This document shows, piece after piece, positions 37,966 to 47,048 of a DNA stretch of 64,000 bases. This DNA is from Arenibacter echinorum. GTDB lineage: Bacteria; Bacteroidota; Bacteroidia; Flavobacteriales; Flavobacteriaceae. Both the position numbers and the translations under genes were made by a program. The first letter of the stretch is position 1. Each line of letters starts with the position of its first letter. Below the pieces are notes generated by a model that did not search any database, was not told the DNA's origin, and saw nothing but the letters and a program-made list of their open reading frames with translations. Location: the NCBI RefSeq assembly GCF_003259375.1, contig NZ_QLLN01000004.1, positions 248,001 to 312,000 of the forward strand, in the 5' to 3' direction.

Positions 37966-38082
37966 AGCAATCAAGGAATATTTCTATTAAGATTAAGGGT
38001 AAAAAAATACCCCTTTTGGATCAGCGATAATTTTTCCTGAAATACTATATAACCCCATTGAGCTGTCTATAAATACAAGCTT

Positions 38083-38583
38083 TTAAAAATCGAAAGTATA
38101 AAGCACCCCAAGAGTAAGGGTGGACCAAGTAGCACCGTCCAATTCTATACCTGTATAAGAAATATTGACTTCTGTCTGGGCCCCCATTAAATAAGCTATT
38201 GTTGGCCTATAGTACAATCCGCCGTCATTGCCGTCGTTTATTCCTATAGCCTGACCAACATCACCACCAATGGAGAATGAATTTGATGTCCAAAATCTAA
38301 TAGATGCGGCGAGTGGCATAAATTGAATATTGGGCAAATCCTCGGCAAAAAGGTCCCTATCATATTTTTCCGGAAATCCATTTACGAAACCTACCATAAC
38401 CCCAAGGTCTATAATTTCACTTAAACCCCATCTATATCCAAGATCCACTCCGGCAACTAGACTAAGCTGATCTTGGAATTCATCCAGGGGCAACCCTCCA
38501 TGAATTCCTATTTTCATCCCTTTTTGGGCATACAAGCCCGTCCCTAGAAGTGCAAAAACAAAGGTTATAAGTACCGTTTTCAT
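38083..38583 (-). CDS. Small outer-membrane beta-barrel-like protein
   Basis: A 166-residue secreted protein with a clear Sec signal peptide (MKTVLITFVFALLGTGLYAQ). The remainder alternates hydrophobic and polar residues (IGIHGGLP, VAGVDLGYRWGL, IRFWTSNSFSIGGDVG) and ends in an aromatic residue (LGVLYTFDF), as expected of an outer-membrane barrel. I do not recognise the family beyond that resemblance. It stands alone on the minus strand, divergent from the sialidase gene, so no function can be inferred. Confidence 0.7.
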   Translation of the reverse strand: MKTVLITFVFALLGTGLYAQKGMKIGIHGGLPLDEFQDQLSLVAGVDLGYRWGLSEIIDLGVMVGFVNGFPEKYDRDLFAEDLPNIQFMPLAASIRFWTSNSFSIGGDVGQAIGINDGNDGGLYYRPTIAYLMGAQTEVNISYTGIELDGATWSTLTLGVLYTFDF

Positions 38584-38846
38584 AAATGTTAGTTTTTATT
38601 GGTCGGTATAAATCTAGGGTCTTCCTTAGACCAGACCACATTTTTGTTGTAAAAGCGGCAAAAATGGTTGTGGGAAAACTGATTTTTAAAATATTCCATT
38701 ATTTTCGGTCTCAATGAAGAAATGGTTATCTGCACAAAGAACATGTAAAAACGAATATGCAATAACCTAATTAGTAAATGTGATATTTTAAAAATATCTT
38801 TAAATAATGAATTATTAATCTATTTAAAATTGCATAAAAAAAAGTG

Positions 38847-39980
38847 ATGCTACTCTTGAAAAAAACATTCACTATTATTTACCTACTTATGGTCACCACT
38901 TTATTTGGGCAGAACAAAAACTTCCAAATTGCAGACGGAGTTATAAATTACCTGGATTTGTTTAACTCTTCAGATAACCCCAATGTTTCCTGCTACCGTA
39001 TTCCAGCCATGGCCACCGCTGCCAACGGCGACCTGATCGTGGCCATAGATGAACGGGTACCATCCTGTGATGATTTAAAATGGAGCAAGGATATCAATAT
39101 TGTGATTCGAAGAAGTTCCGATAACGGTAAAACATGGTCCCCAATAGAAAAAATAGTGGATTTCCCACTAGGGAAATCAGCTTCCGACCCCTCTATGATC
39201 GTGGACAATATCACCAAGGAAATATTTCTGTTTTATAATTTTATGGATTTGGACAATGAGAAAGACGTATATTACTTACATGTCATAAAAAGTAAAGACA
39301 ACGGAAAGACCTGGAGCCAGCCTGAAGATATTACCCCTCAAATTACGAAACAGGAATGGCACAACGATTTTAAGTTTATCACCTCCGGTCGTGGCATACA
39401 GACCAGATCTGGTGCCCTTCTCCACTGCATGGTAAATCTAAATAACGGGCTACGAGTTTTTGGCAGTAATGACCATGGTAAAACTTGGTTTTTTAGAGAT
39501 ACCCCACTTTTCCCTGCAGATGAATCCAAAATAGTGGAACTTGCTGATGGCAGCTGGATGGTAAATTCAAGGTCAAACAACACTGGTATTCGTCATATCC
39601 ACATGTCCCAGGACGAAGGCAAATCCTGGAAAACAATTGAGGAACCTCTTTTGATCGATCCCGGATGCAACGCCAGTATTATTCGCTTTACTGCCAAGGC
39701 AGATGGTTATAACAAAAATAGATTGTTGTTCTCCAATGCCAAAAGTGATAAAGATCGTGTTAACATGACTGTTAGAATAAGTTATGACGAGGGCAAAACC
39801 TGGTCCGAGGGTAAAACGATTTATGAGGGTGATTCCGCCTATTCCTCTATGACCATTATGGACAATGGCGATATTGGTCTGTTTTTTGAAAAGGACGACC
39901 ATACCGAAAATGCCTTTGTAAGCTTTTCTTTGAATTGGTTGACCGATGGAAAAGACACATACAAAAAACCGAATAAATAA
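38847..39980 (+). CDS. Secreted exo-alpha-sialidase-like enzyme (GH33 type)
   Basis: A 377-residue six-bladed beta-propeller hydrolase. A signal peptide ends near TTLFGQ. The YRIP motif (CYRIPAM) supplies the first Arg of the carboxylate-binding triad. Five Asp-boxes follow: SSDNGKTW, SKDNGKTW, SNDHGKTW, SQDEGKSW and SYDEGKTW. Candidate catalytic residues are the Asp in IDERVPSCDD and the Tyr in DSAYSSM. Sialidases release terminal sialic or related nonulosonic acids; some family members act on other acidic sugars. I prefer the ATG at 38847 to the GTG one codon earlier. It is followed after 18 bp by a PhyH-type dioxygenase and then a creatininase-family gene, so they probably share a transcript. 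Confidence 0.82.
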   Translation: MLLLKKTFTIIYLLMVTTLFGQNKNFQIADGVINYLDLFNSSDNPNVSCYRIPAMATAANGDLIVAIDERVPSCDDLKWSKDINIVIRRSSDNGKTWSPIEKIVDFPLGKSASDPSMIVDNITKEIFLFYNFMDLDNEKDVYYLHVIKSKDNGKTWSQPEDITPQITKQEWHNDFKFITSGRGIQTRSGALLHCMVNLNNGLRVFGSNDHGKTWFFRDTPLFPADESKIVELADGSWMVNSRSNNTGIRHIHMSQDEGKSWKTIEEPLLIDPGCNASIIRFTAKADGYNKNRLLFSNAKSDKDRVNMTVRISYDEGKTWSEGKTIYEGDSAYSSMTIMDNGDIGLFFEKDDHTENAFVSFSLNWLTDGKDTYKKPNK

Positions 39981-39998
39981 CATTTAAAATCCGTATTT

Positions 39999-40880
39999 AT
40001 GTCAGCAGTAAAAGATTTAGCAGATAGGCATAGTCCTGTCTCGGAAATGTTTCAACAGCCCAAAACAGCTGAGGAATGGGAACAATACAAATTATCCGAT
40101 GAACAGCTAGCCCACTTTCACGAATTCGGCTATGTTTCCGGCATAAAACTTTTGGAGGAATGGCAGGTAGATTTGTTAAACCGGGAATTGGCAGAAATAA
40201 TGGATCCAGATCATCCTGCACATGATTTGTTCTATGAATTTCACAGTAACGAATCCCAAGACCCAAACTCAGTTTTATTCCATTCCCTAGGACATTGGCG
40301 GATAACCCCCGGGTTTCATGATGTATTGTGGAATCCAGCTTTTACTATGGCCGCACATCAATTATTGGAAAACAAATCAGTTAGGTTTTGGCACGACCAA
40401 TTATTCTGTAAACCTGCTCTTCACGGTGGTGTAGTAGCTTGGCACCAAGACTACTCCTATTGGACCAGGACAATAGCCATGCAACACCTTACCTGCTGGA
40501 CGGGATTGGATGATGCCACCACAGAAAATGGCTGCCTTCACTATATCCCCAAAAGCCATAAATGGGGTCTTTTGGATGCGCCTTCATTGGCAGGTGATAT
40601 GGACGGGCTAATGAAATATCTTAGCCCGGAACAAAAAGAGCAATTTAAGCCCACCCCCATCGAATTAAAAAAAGGCTATGCAACATTTCATCATCCACTT
40701 ATGGTACATGGCTCCTATGAAAACAAGTCGGAAAGAAGTAGGCGGGCGTTCGTACTTAATGTGTTTGCCGATGGCACGGTTAGCAATACGGACGATGAAC
40801 TTTTGGCAGGAGTTCCCAGAGTACCCAAAGGCAATAAAATGGAAGGCAAGTTCTTTCCAAAATTATATTCCGGAAAATAA
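39999..40880 (+). CDS. Phytanoyl-CoA dioxygenase family Fe(II)/2-oxoglutarate enzyme
   Basis: A 293-residue cytoplasmic PhyH-family protein. The iron triad is visible as His149-x-Asp151 (AWHQDYSYW) and a distal His237 (LMVHGSY), with a following ENKSERSRRA whose arginine should bind 2-oxoglutarate. Such enzymes hydroxylate many small molecules, for example ectoine, phosphonates or acyl-CoAs, so the substrate is open. It begins 18 bp after the sialidase stop and precedes a creatininase-family hydrolase by 50 bp. That suggests the three genes handle one small metabolite. No signal peptide. Confidence 0.85.
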   Translation: MSAVKDLADRHSPVSEMFQQPKTAEEWEQYKLSDEQLAHFHEFGYVSGIKLLEEWQVDLLNRELAEIMDPDHPAHDLFYEFHSNESQDPNSVLFHSLGHWRITPGFHDVLWNPAFTMAAHQLLENKSVRFWHDQLFCKPALHGGVVAWHQDYSYWTRTIAMQHLTCWTGLDDATTENGCLHYIPKSHKWGLLDAPSLAGDMDGLMKYLSPEQKEQFKPTPIELKKGYATFHHPLMVHGSYENKSERSRRAFVLNVFADGTVSNTDDELLAGVPRVPKGNKMEGKFFPKLYSGK

Positions 40881-40930
40881 AGCAATAAGTTCAATGTTAA
40901 AATACTCATCAAACCTTTAGTAACCTTATT

Positions 40931-41704
40931 ATGAAGTCTGATCCAAGACCCTACGTACTTGCCGAAACCAATTGGAAAAATGTAAAGACAGAGGAATATA
41001 CTGTGGCCATATTGCCATGGGGTGCTACTGAGGCCCACAACTACCATTTACCCTATGGAACTGATAATATCTTAGCTGAAAATGCTGCCATTGAAGCTGC
41101 TAAAAAGGCTTGGTCCAAAGAGGCGAAGGTAATAGTCCTGCCCAATATTCCTTTTGGGGTGAATACCGGACAAATGGATGTTGATCTGTGTATAAACATG
41201 AATCCAAGTACTCAAATGGCAGTATTAAAAGATTTGGTTCAGGTACTGGAAGCCAATAGTATTCACAAATTAGTTATCGTAAACGGTCACGGAGGCAATA
41301 ATTTCAAGCAGATTATTAGAGAACTGAGCATAATATATCCCACTGTCTTTGTTTGCTCCCTAAATTGGTGGCAGGCTGCCAAGGCGTCCGACTATTTTCA
41401 TGAACCTGGCGATCATGCAGGGGAATTGGAAACCGCCGTTGTGATGCACTTAACCCCTAATTTGGTATTGCCACTGGACGAAGCTGGAGATGGAGATGCC
41501 AAAACTTTCAAAATAAAAGGATTAAAAGATGGATGGGTTTCCGCTCAACGTAAATGGACCGAGGTAACAAAGGATACTGGTGTAGGAAATCCTAAAATGG
41601 CCAGCCCGGAAAATGGAGCAAACTACTTTAGGGCAGTGACAGACGGTATTGCAGATTTTTTTGTAGCGCTGCACCATGCCGATTTAGATGATATGTACGA
41701 ATAA
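40931..41704 (+). CDS. Creatininase-family amidohydrolase
   Basis: A 257-residue cytoplasmic hydrolase. The metal-binding pattern of the family is clear: Glu34 and His36 in GATEAHNYHLP, Asp45 in YGTDN, His120 in VNGHGGNN and Glu165 in DHAGELETA. Members hydrolyse cyclic or linear amides (creatinine, formamidopyrimidines) or act in cofactor maturation, so the substrate is unknown here. It is last in the sialidase-PhyH-creatininase run on the plus strand. The pairing with a PhyH dioxygenase suggests successive steps on a nitrogen-containing compound. Confidence 0.85.
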   Translation: MKSDPRPYVLAETNWKNVKTEEYTVAILPWGATEAHNYHLPYGTDNILAENAAIEAAKKAWSKEAKVIVLPNIPFGVNTGQMDVDLCINMNPSTQMAVLKDLVQVLEANSIHKLVIVNGHGGNNFKQIIRELSIIYPTVFVCSLNWWQAAKASDYFHEPGDHAGELETAVVMHLTPNLVLPLDEAGDGDAKTFKIKGLKDGWVSAQRKWTEVTKDTGVGNPKMASPENGANYFRAVTDGIADFFVALHHADLDDMYE

Positions 41705-41769
41705 CAATAATTTTTTAATAAAACTTCAATTTGTAATTAGGAGGTCTATCCAAGGGCTGTACACCTTCT

Positions 41770-42678
41770 TTATTTAGTAACATATTCCAATTTATCTACA
41801 ACCGGAAAGTCCTCCCTTCTTAACTTCCATCGTCTATGGCTCCACAACCACAACTCGGGAGCACTGATAATGGCCTGTTCCAATTGTTGGGCGTATTTTT
41901 CCAATATTTCAAAATTGTTTCTTATTTGTGGGTGATCCTCTATAATCCGAAATTCCAATTCGTAATAACCCCTTTTCAATTTTTTGAAGAACGGAAACAG
42001 AACTACCTGATCTGTTTTTTTGGCAATTTTATCGGCACCGACAAAAAAGGCAGTCTCCTGATTTAAAAAATTATACCAGTATTTGGAACTCTTTTTGGTT
42101 GGACTTTGATCGCCGATCATACAATTTAAGGTAAGTACCTTCCTTTGATGATTGTCTATAATGGTCCTAAATCCCTTGTCCGATTCCACACAATTTACAC
42201 CAAACCTTTCCCGCATATTTTTGAACAACTCTTCAAAATATTTGTTTTTGATAGGTTTGTAAAATGTATTGGAGCTATAGGGAAACATTAAAGGCAAAAA
42301 AACCAACCATTCCCAATTACCTTGATGCCCAGTGTACATGAGGATACTTCGTTGGTCATCAACATATTTTTGGATCAACTCCGGATTCTTGATGAGCAAG
42401 CGTTTTTTTATTTCCTTCTCCCTTATCGTCAACCTTTTAAACGATTCCAAAACGATATCGCAGAAATGTCTATAAAAATCTTTGGCGATCTGCCCTATCT
42501 CCTCTTCACTCTTGGAAGGAAATGCGTTTCTGAGGTTACTGAACACCACCTTTTTCCGATAGCCTACTATCTGGTATGCCAGAAAATACATCATATCCGA
42601 GACTACATAAAGTGCCCCCATCGGTAGTATGGAAACTGCATAGAAGGGCAGAAATTTAACTTTTGAAAGGTATGTCAT
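41770..42678 (-). CDS. LpxL/HtrB-type lipid A acyltransferase
   Basis: A 302-residue inner-membrane-associated acyltransferase. An N-terminal hydrophobic helix (FLPFYAVSILPMGALYVVSDMM) is followed by the acyltransferase HX4E motif in YTGHQGNWEW. YYELEFRIIEDHP and the C-terminal PELWLWSHRRWK, typical of LpxL/LpxM proteins, follow. It should add a secondary acyl chain to lipid A during outer-membrane biogenesis. The open frame extends 23 codons upstream only through a TTG at 42747. The ATG at 42678, preceded by a purine-rich AACAGG, is the better start. Convergent with the creatininase gene; no operon partner. Confidence 0.88.
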   Translation of the reverse strand: MTYLSKVKFLPFYAVSILPMGALYVVSDMMYFLAYQIVGYRKKVVFSNLRNAFPSKSEEEIGQIAKDFYRHFCDIVLESFKRLTIREKEIKKRLLIKNPELIQKYVDDQRSILMYTGHQGNWEWLVFLPLMFPYSSNTFYKPIKNKYFEELFKNMRERFGVNCVESDKGFRTIIDNHQRKVLTLNCMIGDQSPTKKSSKYWYNFLNQETAFFVGADKIAKKTDQVVLFPFFKKLKRGYYELEFRIIEDHPQIRNNFEILEKYAQQLEQAIISAPELWLWSHRRWKLRREDFPVVDKLEYVTK

Positions 42679-43075
42679 CCTGTTCAGTCTTAAGTTCTCC
42701 AAATAAAAACCACGGCATTTTTGATTCACTGCAATGGCAATATGCAAAATTATAAATACTTCCCCATTACCGTAAAATCTGAAACGGTAAGAATTTGTTA
42801 ATACTATTCAAAATCATACTAATATATTGATTTTAAGACAATTGACAACAGCCCGATTATCAAGAGAACAAAAAAGTTAATATCAATTTTTAAAAATGAC
42901 CAAAATCATTTACCTGCGCTTTTCAATTTCCTAACTTTAAGGTTGCAGGTATAAAAATTTGCTACTACCAACCATTTTTTATCCCTTACCACCTTTTGAG
43001 ATTAAGAATTAAGCTTGTAAATATTGGGAATATAAAAACCTAAAGAATCATGTATTTAATCTAAAACACAAAATT
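42679..43075. other. Divergent non-coding region
   Basis: About 400 AT-rich bases between the acyltransferase and coiled-coil genes, which diverge. It must hold both promoters. No repeat, hairpin or small gene was recognised. Confidence 0.4.
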
Positions 43076-43519
43076 ATGAGTGCTGCAATAAATAATAAAA
43101 GTATGATGGAGTGGCTAGACCCCAACGAAATGCACGAGGCCAGTCTAAAATGGATGTCCGAATTAAAATTCATTAGGGACGAACAGCTGTTCTTGAACGA
43201 TTTGGTAAAATCGTACACTTTACAATTAACAGATTCGGCGGTGTTTAACGAAAGCAAAGACATTATAGGAGCTATAACAGATGCCGAAAAGGAAGTTATC
43301 GTGCTTATGAAAAAAGTACAGGCCCATGAGAACCAATTGGAGATCATGTTGGACCAAATAGATCAATTGAAAATGGAAAAAGCCTATACTGAAACCCATT
43401 GGCAATTGAATTCAGAAATGGCCCGATATACTGTTGGTTACAGGGAACTCAAGTCACGACTTTTCAAATTGGTATCCAAGGTGATGAAAAAGGACAAAGG
43501 AAATAGATTGCTCAACTAG
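43076..43519 (+). CDS. Coiled-coil protein of unknown function
   Basis: A 147-residue, largely helical cytoplasmic protein with no signal or membrane segment. Acidic and basic residues alternate with leucines in a heptad-like way at about 25-120 (LFLNDLVKSYTLQL, AEKEVIVLMKKVQAHENQ, LEIMLDQIDQLKMEK), and a basic tail ends it (LVSKVMKKDKGNR). I recognise no domain family. The ATG and codon use look genuine and the frame is uninterrupted. It may belong with the 40-residue membrane peptide downstream, but 350 bp separate them. Confidence 0.7.
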   Translation: MSAAINNKSMMEWLDPNEMHEASLKWMSELKFIRDEQLFLNDLVKSYTLQLTDSAVFNESKDIIGAITDAEKEVIVLMKKVQAHENQLEIMLDQIDQLKMEKAYTETHWQLNSEMARYTVGYRELKSRLFKLVSKVMKKDKGNRLLN

Positions 43520-43871
43520 AGATAATTGATGATCACTATGGGAAGCATATTCTACTGCATTGATGTAGACAACAAAAAGACCATTGTCCTAGTGAAAAAA
43601 TAATTTAACCGTACCTATATATTCAGCAACAGATGTGATAGCATCAAAATTGGTATTACATATTAAGTCTCCTTTTGCCCAAAAAGTTTAGTTCAAAACA
43701 TTAAAATTATTACACCCATCATCCTGCTTCCGTCAGTTTTAACAAAGTTTGGGAGTGTTTTGCAATTTATTTAAGAAGTTTCTGAGCAACCTTTGTACAG
43801 ATAAAATATCTAAAGAAAAAAATCGTTTAACCTTGGTCTATTTTTTAGATACTCCGAAATAAATTAATAAT
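43520..43871. other. Gap between coiled-coil gene and small membrane peptide
   Basis: About 350 bases. A 24-codon frame (43529-43603) with no family resemblance is present but is too short to support. Nothing else was recognised. Confidence 0.4.
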
Positions 43872-43994
43872 ATGGAAATAGTGACCCCAATTGTAAAGCT
43901 AATAGACAATAATCCATTTATCTCAATAGTTTTTTGTCTGCTTATAGCCTTAGCACTTATCACCTACAAAATCGTTAAAAAAAGAACCTATTAA
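43872..43994 (+). CDS. 40-residue single-pass membrane peptide
   Basis: A small frame: ATG at 43872, stop at 43994. The peptide has a short polar N-terminus (MEIVTPIVKLIDNNP), one hydrophobic helix of about 19 residues (FISIVFCLLIALALITY), and a basic tail (KIVKKRTY) that would anchor it with its C-terminus in the cytoplasm. A strong terminator begins 11 bp after the stop, which supports a real short transcript. No family recognised; a stress, toxin-like or complex-subunit peptide are all possible. Confidence 0.45.
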   Translation: MEIVTPIVKLIDNNPFISIVFCLLIALALITYKIVKKRTY

Positions 43995-44005
43995 AACCAA
44001 TTAAA

Positions 44006-44041
44006 GGGGATGGGCCAATTGGTCCATCCCCTAATATTTTT
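44006..44041 (+). terminator. Rho-independent terminator after the small membrane peptide
   Basis: GGGGATGG and CCATCCCC form a stem continued by an internal CCAATTGG, and TAATATTTTTATT follows. The first eight pairs are perfect. It ends plus-strand transcription 12 bp after the small frame and may also serve the PAP2 gene converging from the right. Confidence 0.85.
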
Positions 44042-44192
44042 ATTCTTAAAGAAGCCTTCAGCTGAATGTTCATTTTCATATAAAAAAGTCTTTCAGCCAG
44101 CAAGATTACCAATAGGTAGTTTGCAAAAAACCATTAAAGCAGCTTCTATTGCCCTAAACAGAAGCCAAAAAAAAATTACCCTTTTTCTGTTC

Positions 44193-45035
44193 TTAGAAAG
44201 AGCCCCTCAAACCAATACTGCCGGGACCAATTTGAAGGCTCCAGCTAATTTTGTCCTTGGAAAATTCCTCAGGACACCTTTCCTTCTCCAGATACCTATC
44301 AATAGAATCGACCACCACAACACTTACTGCTATACTCAGCGCTACATCGGTCAACCAATGTGCTCCGCTCCATAGTCTGGTTACCGGGGAGAGAAGCCCC
44401 AAAGTATAAAATCCGCCTTTGGCCCAAGGATTTTCAAACTGTTTACCAATGGCATAGAAGGTAGTGAATGCCAATATGGTGTGCCCGGACGGAAAACTGT
44501 GATAGGCAGCCTCGTTACTAAATGGTTCAAAACTTGCTTTTCCTACATTGGCAATGGGCCTGGCCCTCCCCACTAAAGTTTTACTAACGGTCTGTATCAA
44601 ACCGACCGTAGTGGCCGATGAAATTAAGAGCACCCCTGTTTTTCTCCAATCTTCATTCTTCGTAAAAAGACCTATTAGATATATTCCTCCGTTGATGGAA
44701 TAGTTGTACAATGGTTTTCCGAGATAATAGCCCGTTTCCTTAAGAACTCCTGGTATATCCTCTTCCTGACCCTGAAACCAATTGGAACTTTCCTCGTCAA
44801 AAGTAAATAAGGCGACTGTACCCAAGACTATGCCGCCTGCCGTTAAAAAATCCTTTTTCCCCCAATGAAATGGTCTGGAGTAAGCATATTTTAATCCCCC
44901 AAAGGCACTTGCCCCGTCATAGCCCAACATTTCCCATGTTGTTAGCGTGTCCTTAACATGGGATTGCCCCTCCAATTTGGGAATACACAAGAATAGGACT
45001 AAACAAAAACCAATTACTTTCACTTTTACCGCCAT
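44193..45035 (-). CDS. PAP2-family phosphatase
   Basis: A 280-residue PAP2/phosphatidic-acid-phosphatase-type protein with a signal-like N-terminus (VKVIGFCLVLFLCIPKLEGQ). The three catalytic motifs are present: KTLVGRARP (K-x6-RP), SFPSGHT (PSGH) and TRLWSGAHWLTD (R-x5-H-x3-D). The enzyme should remove phosphate from lipid or small phosphate esters in the periplasm or membrane. It could belong to undecaprenyl-phosphate recycling or phospholipid head-group processing. The frame can be extended 9 codons to a TTG at 45062; I chose the ATG at 45035 because the hydrophobic signal starts there. Monocistronic. Confidence 0.85.
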   Translation of the reverse strand: MAVKVKVIGFCLVLFLCIPKLEGQSHVKDTLTTWEMLGYDGASAFGGLKYAYSRPFHWGKKDFLTAGGIVLGTVALFTFDEESSNWFQGQEEDIPGVLKETGYYLGKPLYNYSINGGIYLIGLFTKNEDWRKTGVLLISSATTVGLIQTVSKTLVGRARPIANVGKASFEPFSNEAAYHSFPSGHTILAFTTFYAIGKQFENPWAKGGFYTLGLLSPVTRLWSGAHWLTDVALSIAVSVVVVDSIDRYLEKERCPEEFSKDKISWSLQIGPGSIGLRGSF

Positions 45036-45410
45036 CAGCAACTCAATCTTAATTGTAGCCAAAATTAACCAATTATGGTTTTATTTGTAAACATTATCGT
45101 ATTCCAGTATATAAAAGGCAAATAATATCGGAAATTGCCACCCTTATAGGTTCATACAGGCAAATTAAACATTCAACCCCTCATCATTACTTATCCAAAC
45201 ATTATTCGTTGGGCGGTCAATTCATATAAAACTACATTTAAACTTCTTTGAAACGAAAAAACGACCCCACCACAGTTGCAGGACAGCTATTCCATCCCTA
45301 TTACCAATAACCATTAGCGCATACCTTGGATAGCAGAATCATTGATCCACTTCTGTTGAAAGCAATAAACAATTGATGTACATTGACCGTTTGTAGTCAA
45401 AACCAATACG
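45036..45410. other. Gap between PAP2 gene and sulfatase cluster
   Basis: About 375 bases with no convincing gene, terminator or repeat. It probably holds the PAP2 promoter and the end of the long sulfatase operon. Confidence 0.4.
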
Positions 45411-46877
45411 TTATAAATTTACCCCTGTTCCCTGAAGAGAGCTATCGTGATCCCAAGTAATCAACCAAGGGTCACGGGTTTTGATTTGAAAGTCCTTCAT
45501 TTTTTTGATCATTTCATCCATGACTCCCTTATAGTTTGGATCGTTGGCCAAATTCAACATTTCATCTGGATCTTTTTCCAAATCGAATAATTCAAATTCA
45601 GGACGAAATAGATAGTCTTGAACTTTTCTTTTTCCGTAAAACTCCTTGTTGTTACGATATACTTCCTGCCAGGTAGATGCTGCCCATAAGTCCGAGGCAA
45701 AGGGATATTCCGATCGCCATGCTATGTTTCTTATAAGCTTGTAATTTTTGTCGCGCACCACACGCATGGGGTAATACATAGTGATTTCATGAAAGGTATG
45801 GGAGGCATATATTTGATCCCATCCTTCAGGTTCCTTTACATTAAGTACATCTTTAAAAGAACGCCCATGAAATGAATTGTCCTTTATTTCCACTTTCGCC
45901 ATATCCAAGATGGTAGGGGTTAGGTCTACCCATGAAATCATGGCGTTAGATGTAGTGTTCTTCAATTTTGAGGAGGGATCCTTAATTATACAGGGCAATT
46001 TCATTCCAGGCTCATATAGGGTGGTTTTCGCACCCGGAAAGGCCATTCCATTATCGGAAATATAGATTACAATAGTGTTGTCCGCCTTGCCCGACTCCTT
46101 GAGCATCTGCATCAACCTACCAAAACCCTGATCTATCCTGGAAACACTTTGATAATATTGTGCAATTTCTTCCCTGCTTTCCTTGGAATCAGGTAAAAAA
46201 TCGGGTACAATAACGTCTTCGGGGTTATATGTTATGGTTTCTACTCCGGCATACCCTTCCATCTTATTTCCGAAACTGTTCGGGGCATCCCATTGACCTG
46301 GGTTGGTCGAGGCTGCACGATGTGGGTCATCTGTACAGAAATAAAGAAAGAATGGTTTTTCCGAAGCCAATATACCCTGGCATTGCTCGGCCATTTCCAC
46401 AGTGTTTCTTGGGTTGGCCTTTAACTCCTCTTGAAAATGGTACACCGATTCGGGAGCCACGTGGTACTTGCCTATTCTTGCAGTTGCATAACCTTCTTTT
46501 TCCAGTAATACCGGTAAGGATTTCACTTTATCATAGGTGCTAAAATGATGGTAATCATGTACATGCCCATAAGAACCCGTGGCATGGCCGAATAGTCCGG
46601 TAAGAATTACCGATCTGCTGGCTGCACAACTGGCAGTTGTACAATAGGCGTTGTTGAAACGTACACCTTCAGAGGCCAATTTATCCAGATTCGGGGTTTT
46701 TATCACCTTATTCCCGTATGCCCCGAGGGCATCGGTTCCATGGTCATCAGCAACAAAGAGTATTATATTGGGCCTCTCTACCTGTTTCTGTAAAGCTATC
46801 TGTGTTTCCTTTTTTTCACTACAGCCTGTCAACATTAAACCCAAATAAGCGGAAATAATAATTAGCCTATAATTCAT
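45411..46877 (-). CDS. Lipoprotein sulfatase (S1 family, CAASR active site)
   Basis: A 488-residue sulfatase anchored as a lipoprotein (LTGCS, Cys19). The metal Asp pair lies in VADDHGTDALG. The formylglycine motif is Cys84-A-A-S-R followed by SVILTG, with Ala where most relatives have Pro. DPHRA and ISDNGMAFPGAK provide further site residues. The overall form resembles N-sulfoglucosamine sulfohydrolase-like members (inference). It is the last gene of the cluster read from the ECF sigma gene, 171 bp after the preceding sulfatase. Maturation needs a formylglycine-generating enzyme not seen in this window. Confidence 0.9.
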   Translation of the reverse strand: MNYRLIIISAYLGLMLTGCSEKKETQIALQKQVERPNIILFVADDHGTDALGAYGNKVIKTPNLDKLASEGVRFNNAYCTTASCAASRSVILTGLFGHATGSYGHVHDYHHFSTYDKVKSLPVLLEKEGYATARIGKYHVAPESVYHFQEELKANPRNTVEMAEQCQGILASEKPFFLYFCTDDPHRAASTNPGQWDAPNSFGNKMEGYAGVETITYNPEDVIVPDFLPDSKESREEIAQYYQSVSRIDQGFGRLMQMLKESGKADNTIVIYISDNGMAFPGAKTTLYEPGMKLPCIIKDPSSKLKNTTSNAMISWVDLTPTILDMAKVEIKDNSFHGRSFKDVLNVKEPEGWDQIYASHTFHEITMYYPMRVVRDKNYKLIRNIAWRSEYPFASDLWAASTWQEVYRNNKEFYGKRKVQDYLFRPEFELFDLEKDPDEMLNLANDPNYKGVMDEMIKKMKDFQIKTRDPWLITWDHDSSLQGTGVNL

Positions 46878-47048
46878 AAATTATCGTTTTAAATAGAATA
46901 AACAAGAGTCATAATTTCTTCCGCTCGCTATCCGGTTGTAAACCAAAACCACATTGGGTTCTTGCAATAGTAGGTGCTGACCTAATTCAGGGAGAACCAG
47001 CAGCATTGGTGTGAATAGAGACATAACAATATCTTTAACTGTGCTAAA

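Larger units (their letters stand above)
37390..38082. other. Non-coding gap upstream of the LacI-controlled SusC gene
   Basis: About 690 bases without a convincing gene. It contains the operator at 37472-37487 and a weak hairpin at 37947-37965. Nothing else was recognised. Confidence 0.5.

Noticed and set aside
42679-42747. TTG-initiated 23-codon extension of the lipid A acyltransferase
   Set aside because: The ATG at 42678 has a better upstream purine tract and gives the normal family N-terminus.
43529-43603. A 24-codon frame after the coiled-coil gene
   Set aside because: Too short, with no hydrophobic helix, motif or downstream terminator. It could be chance or a gene remnant.
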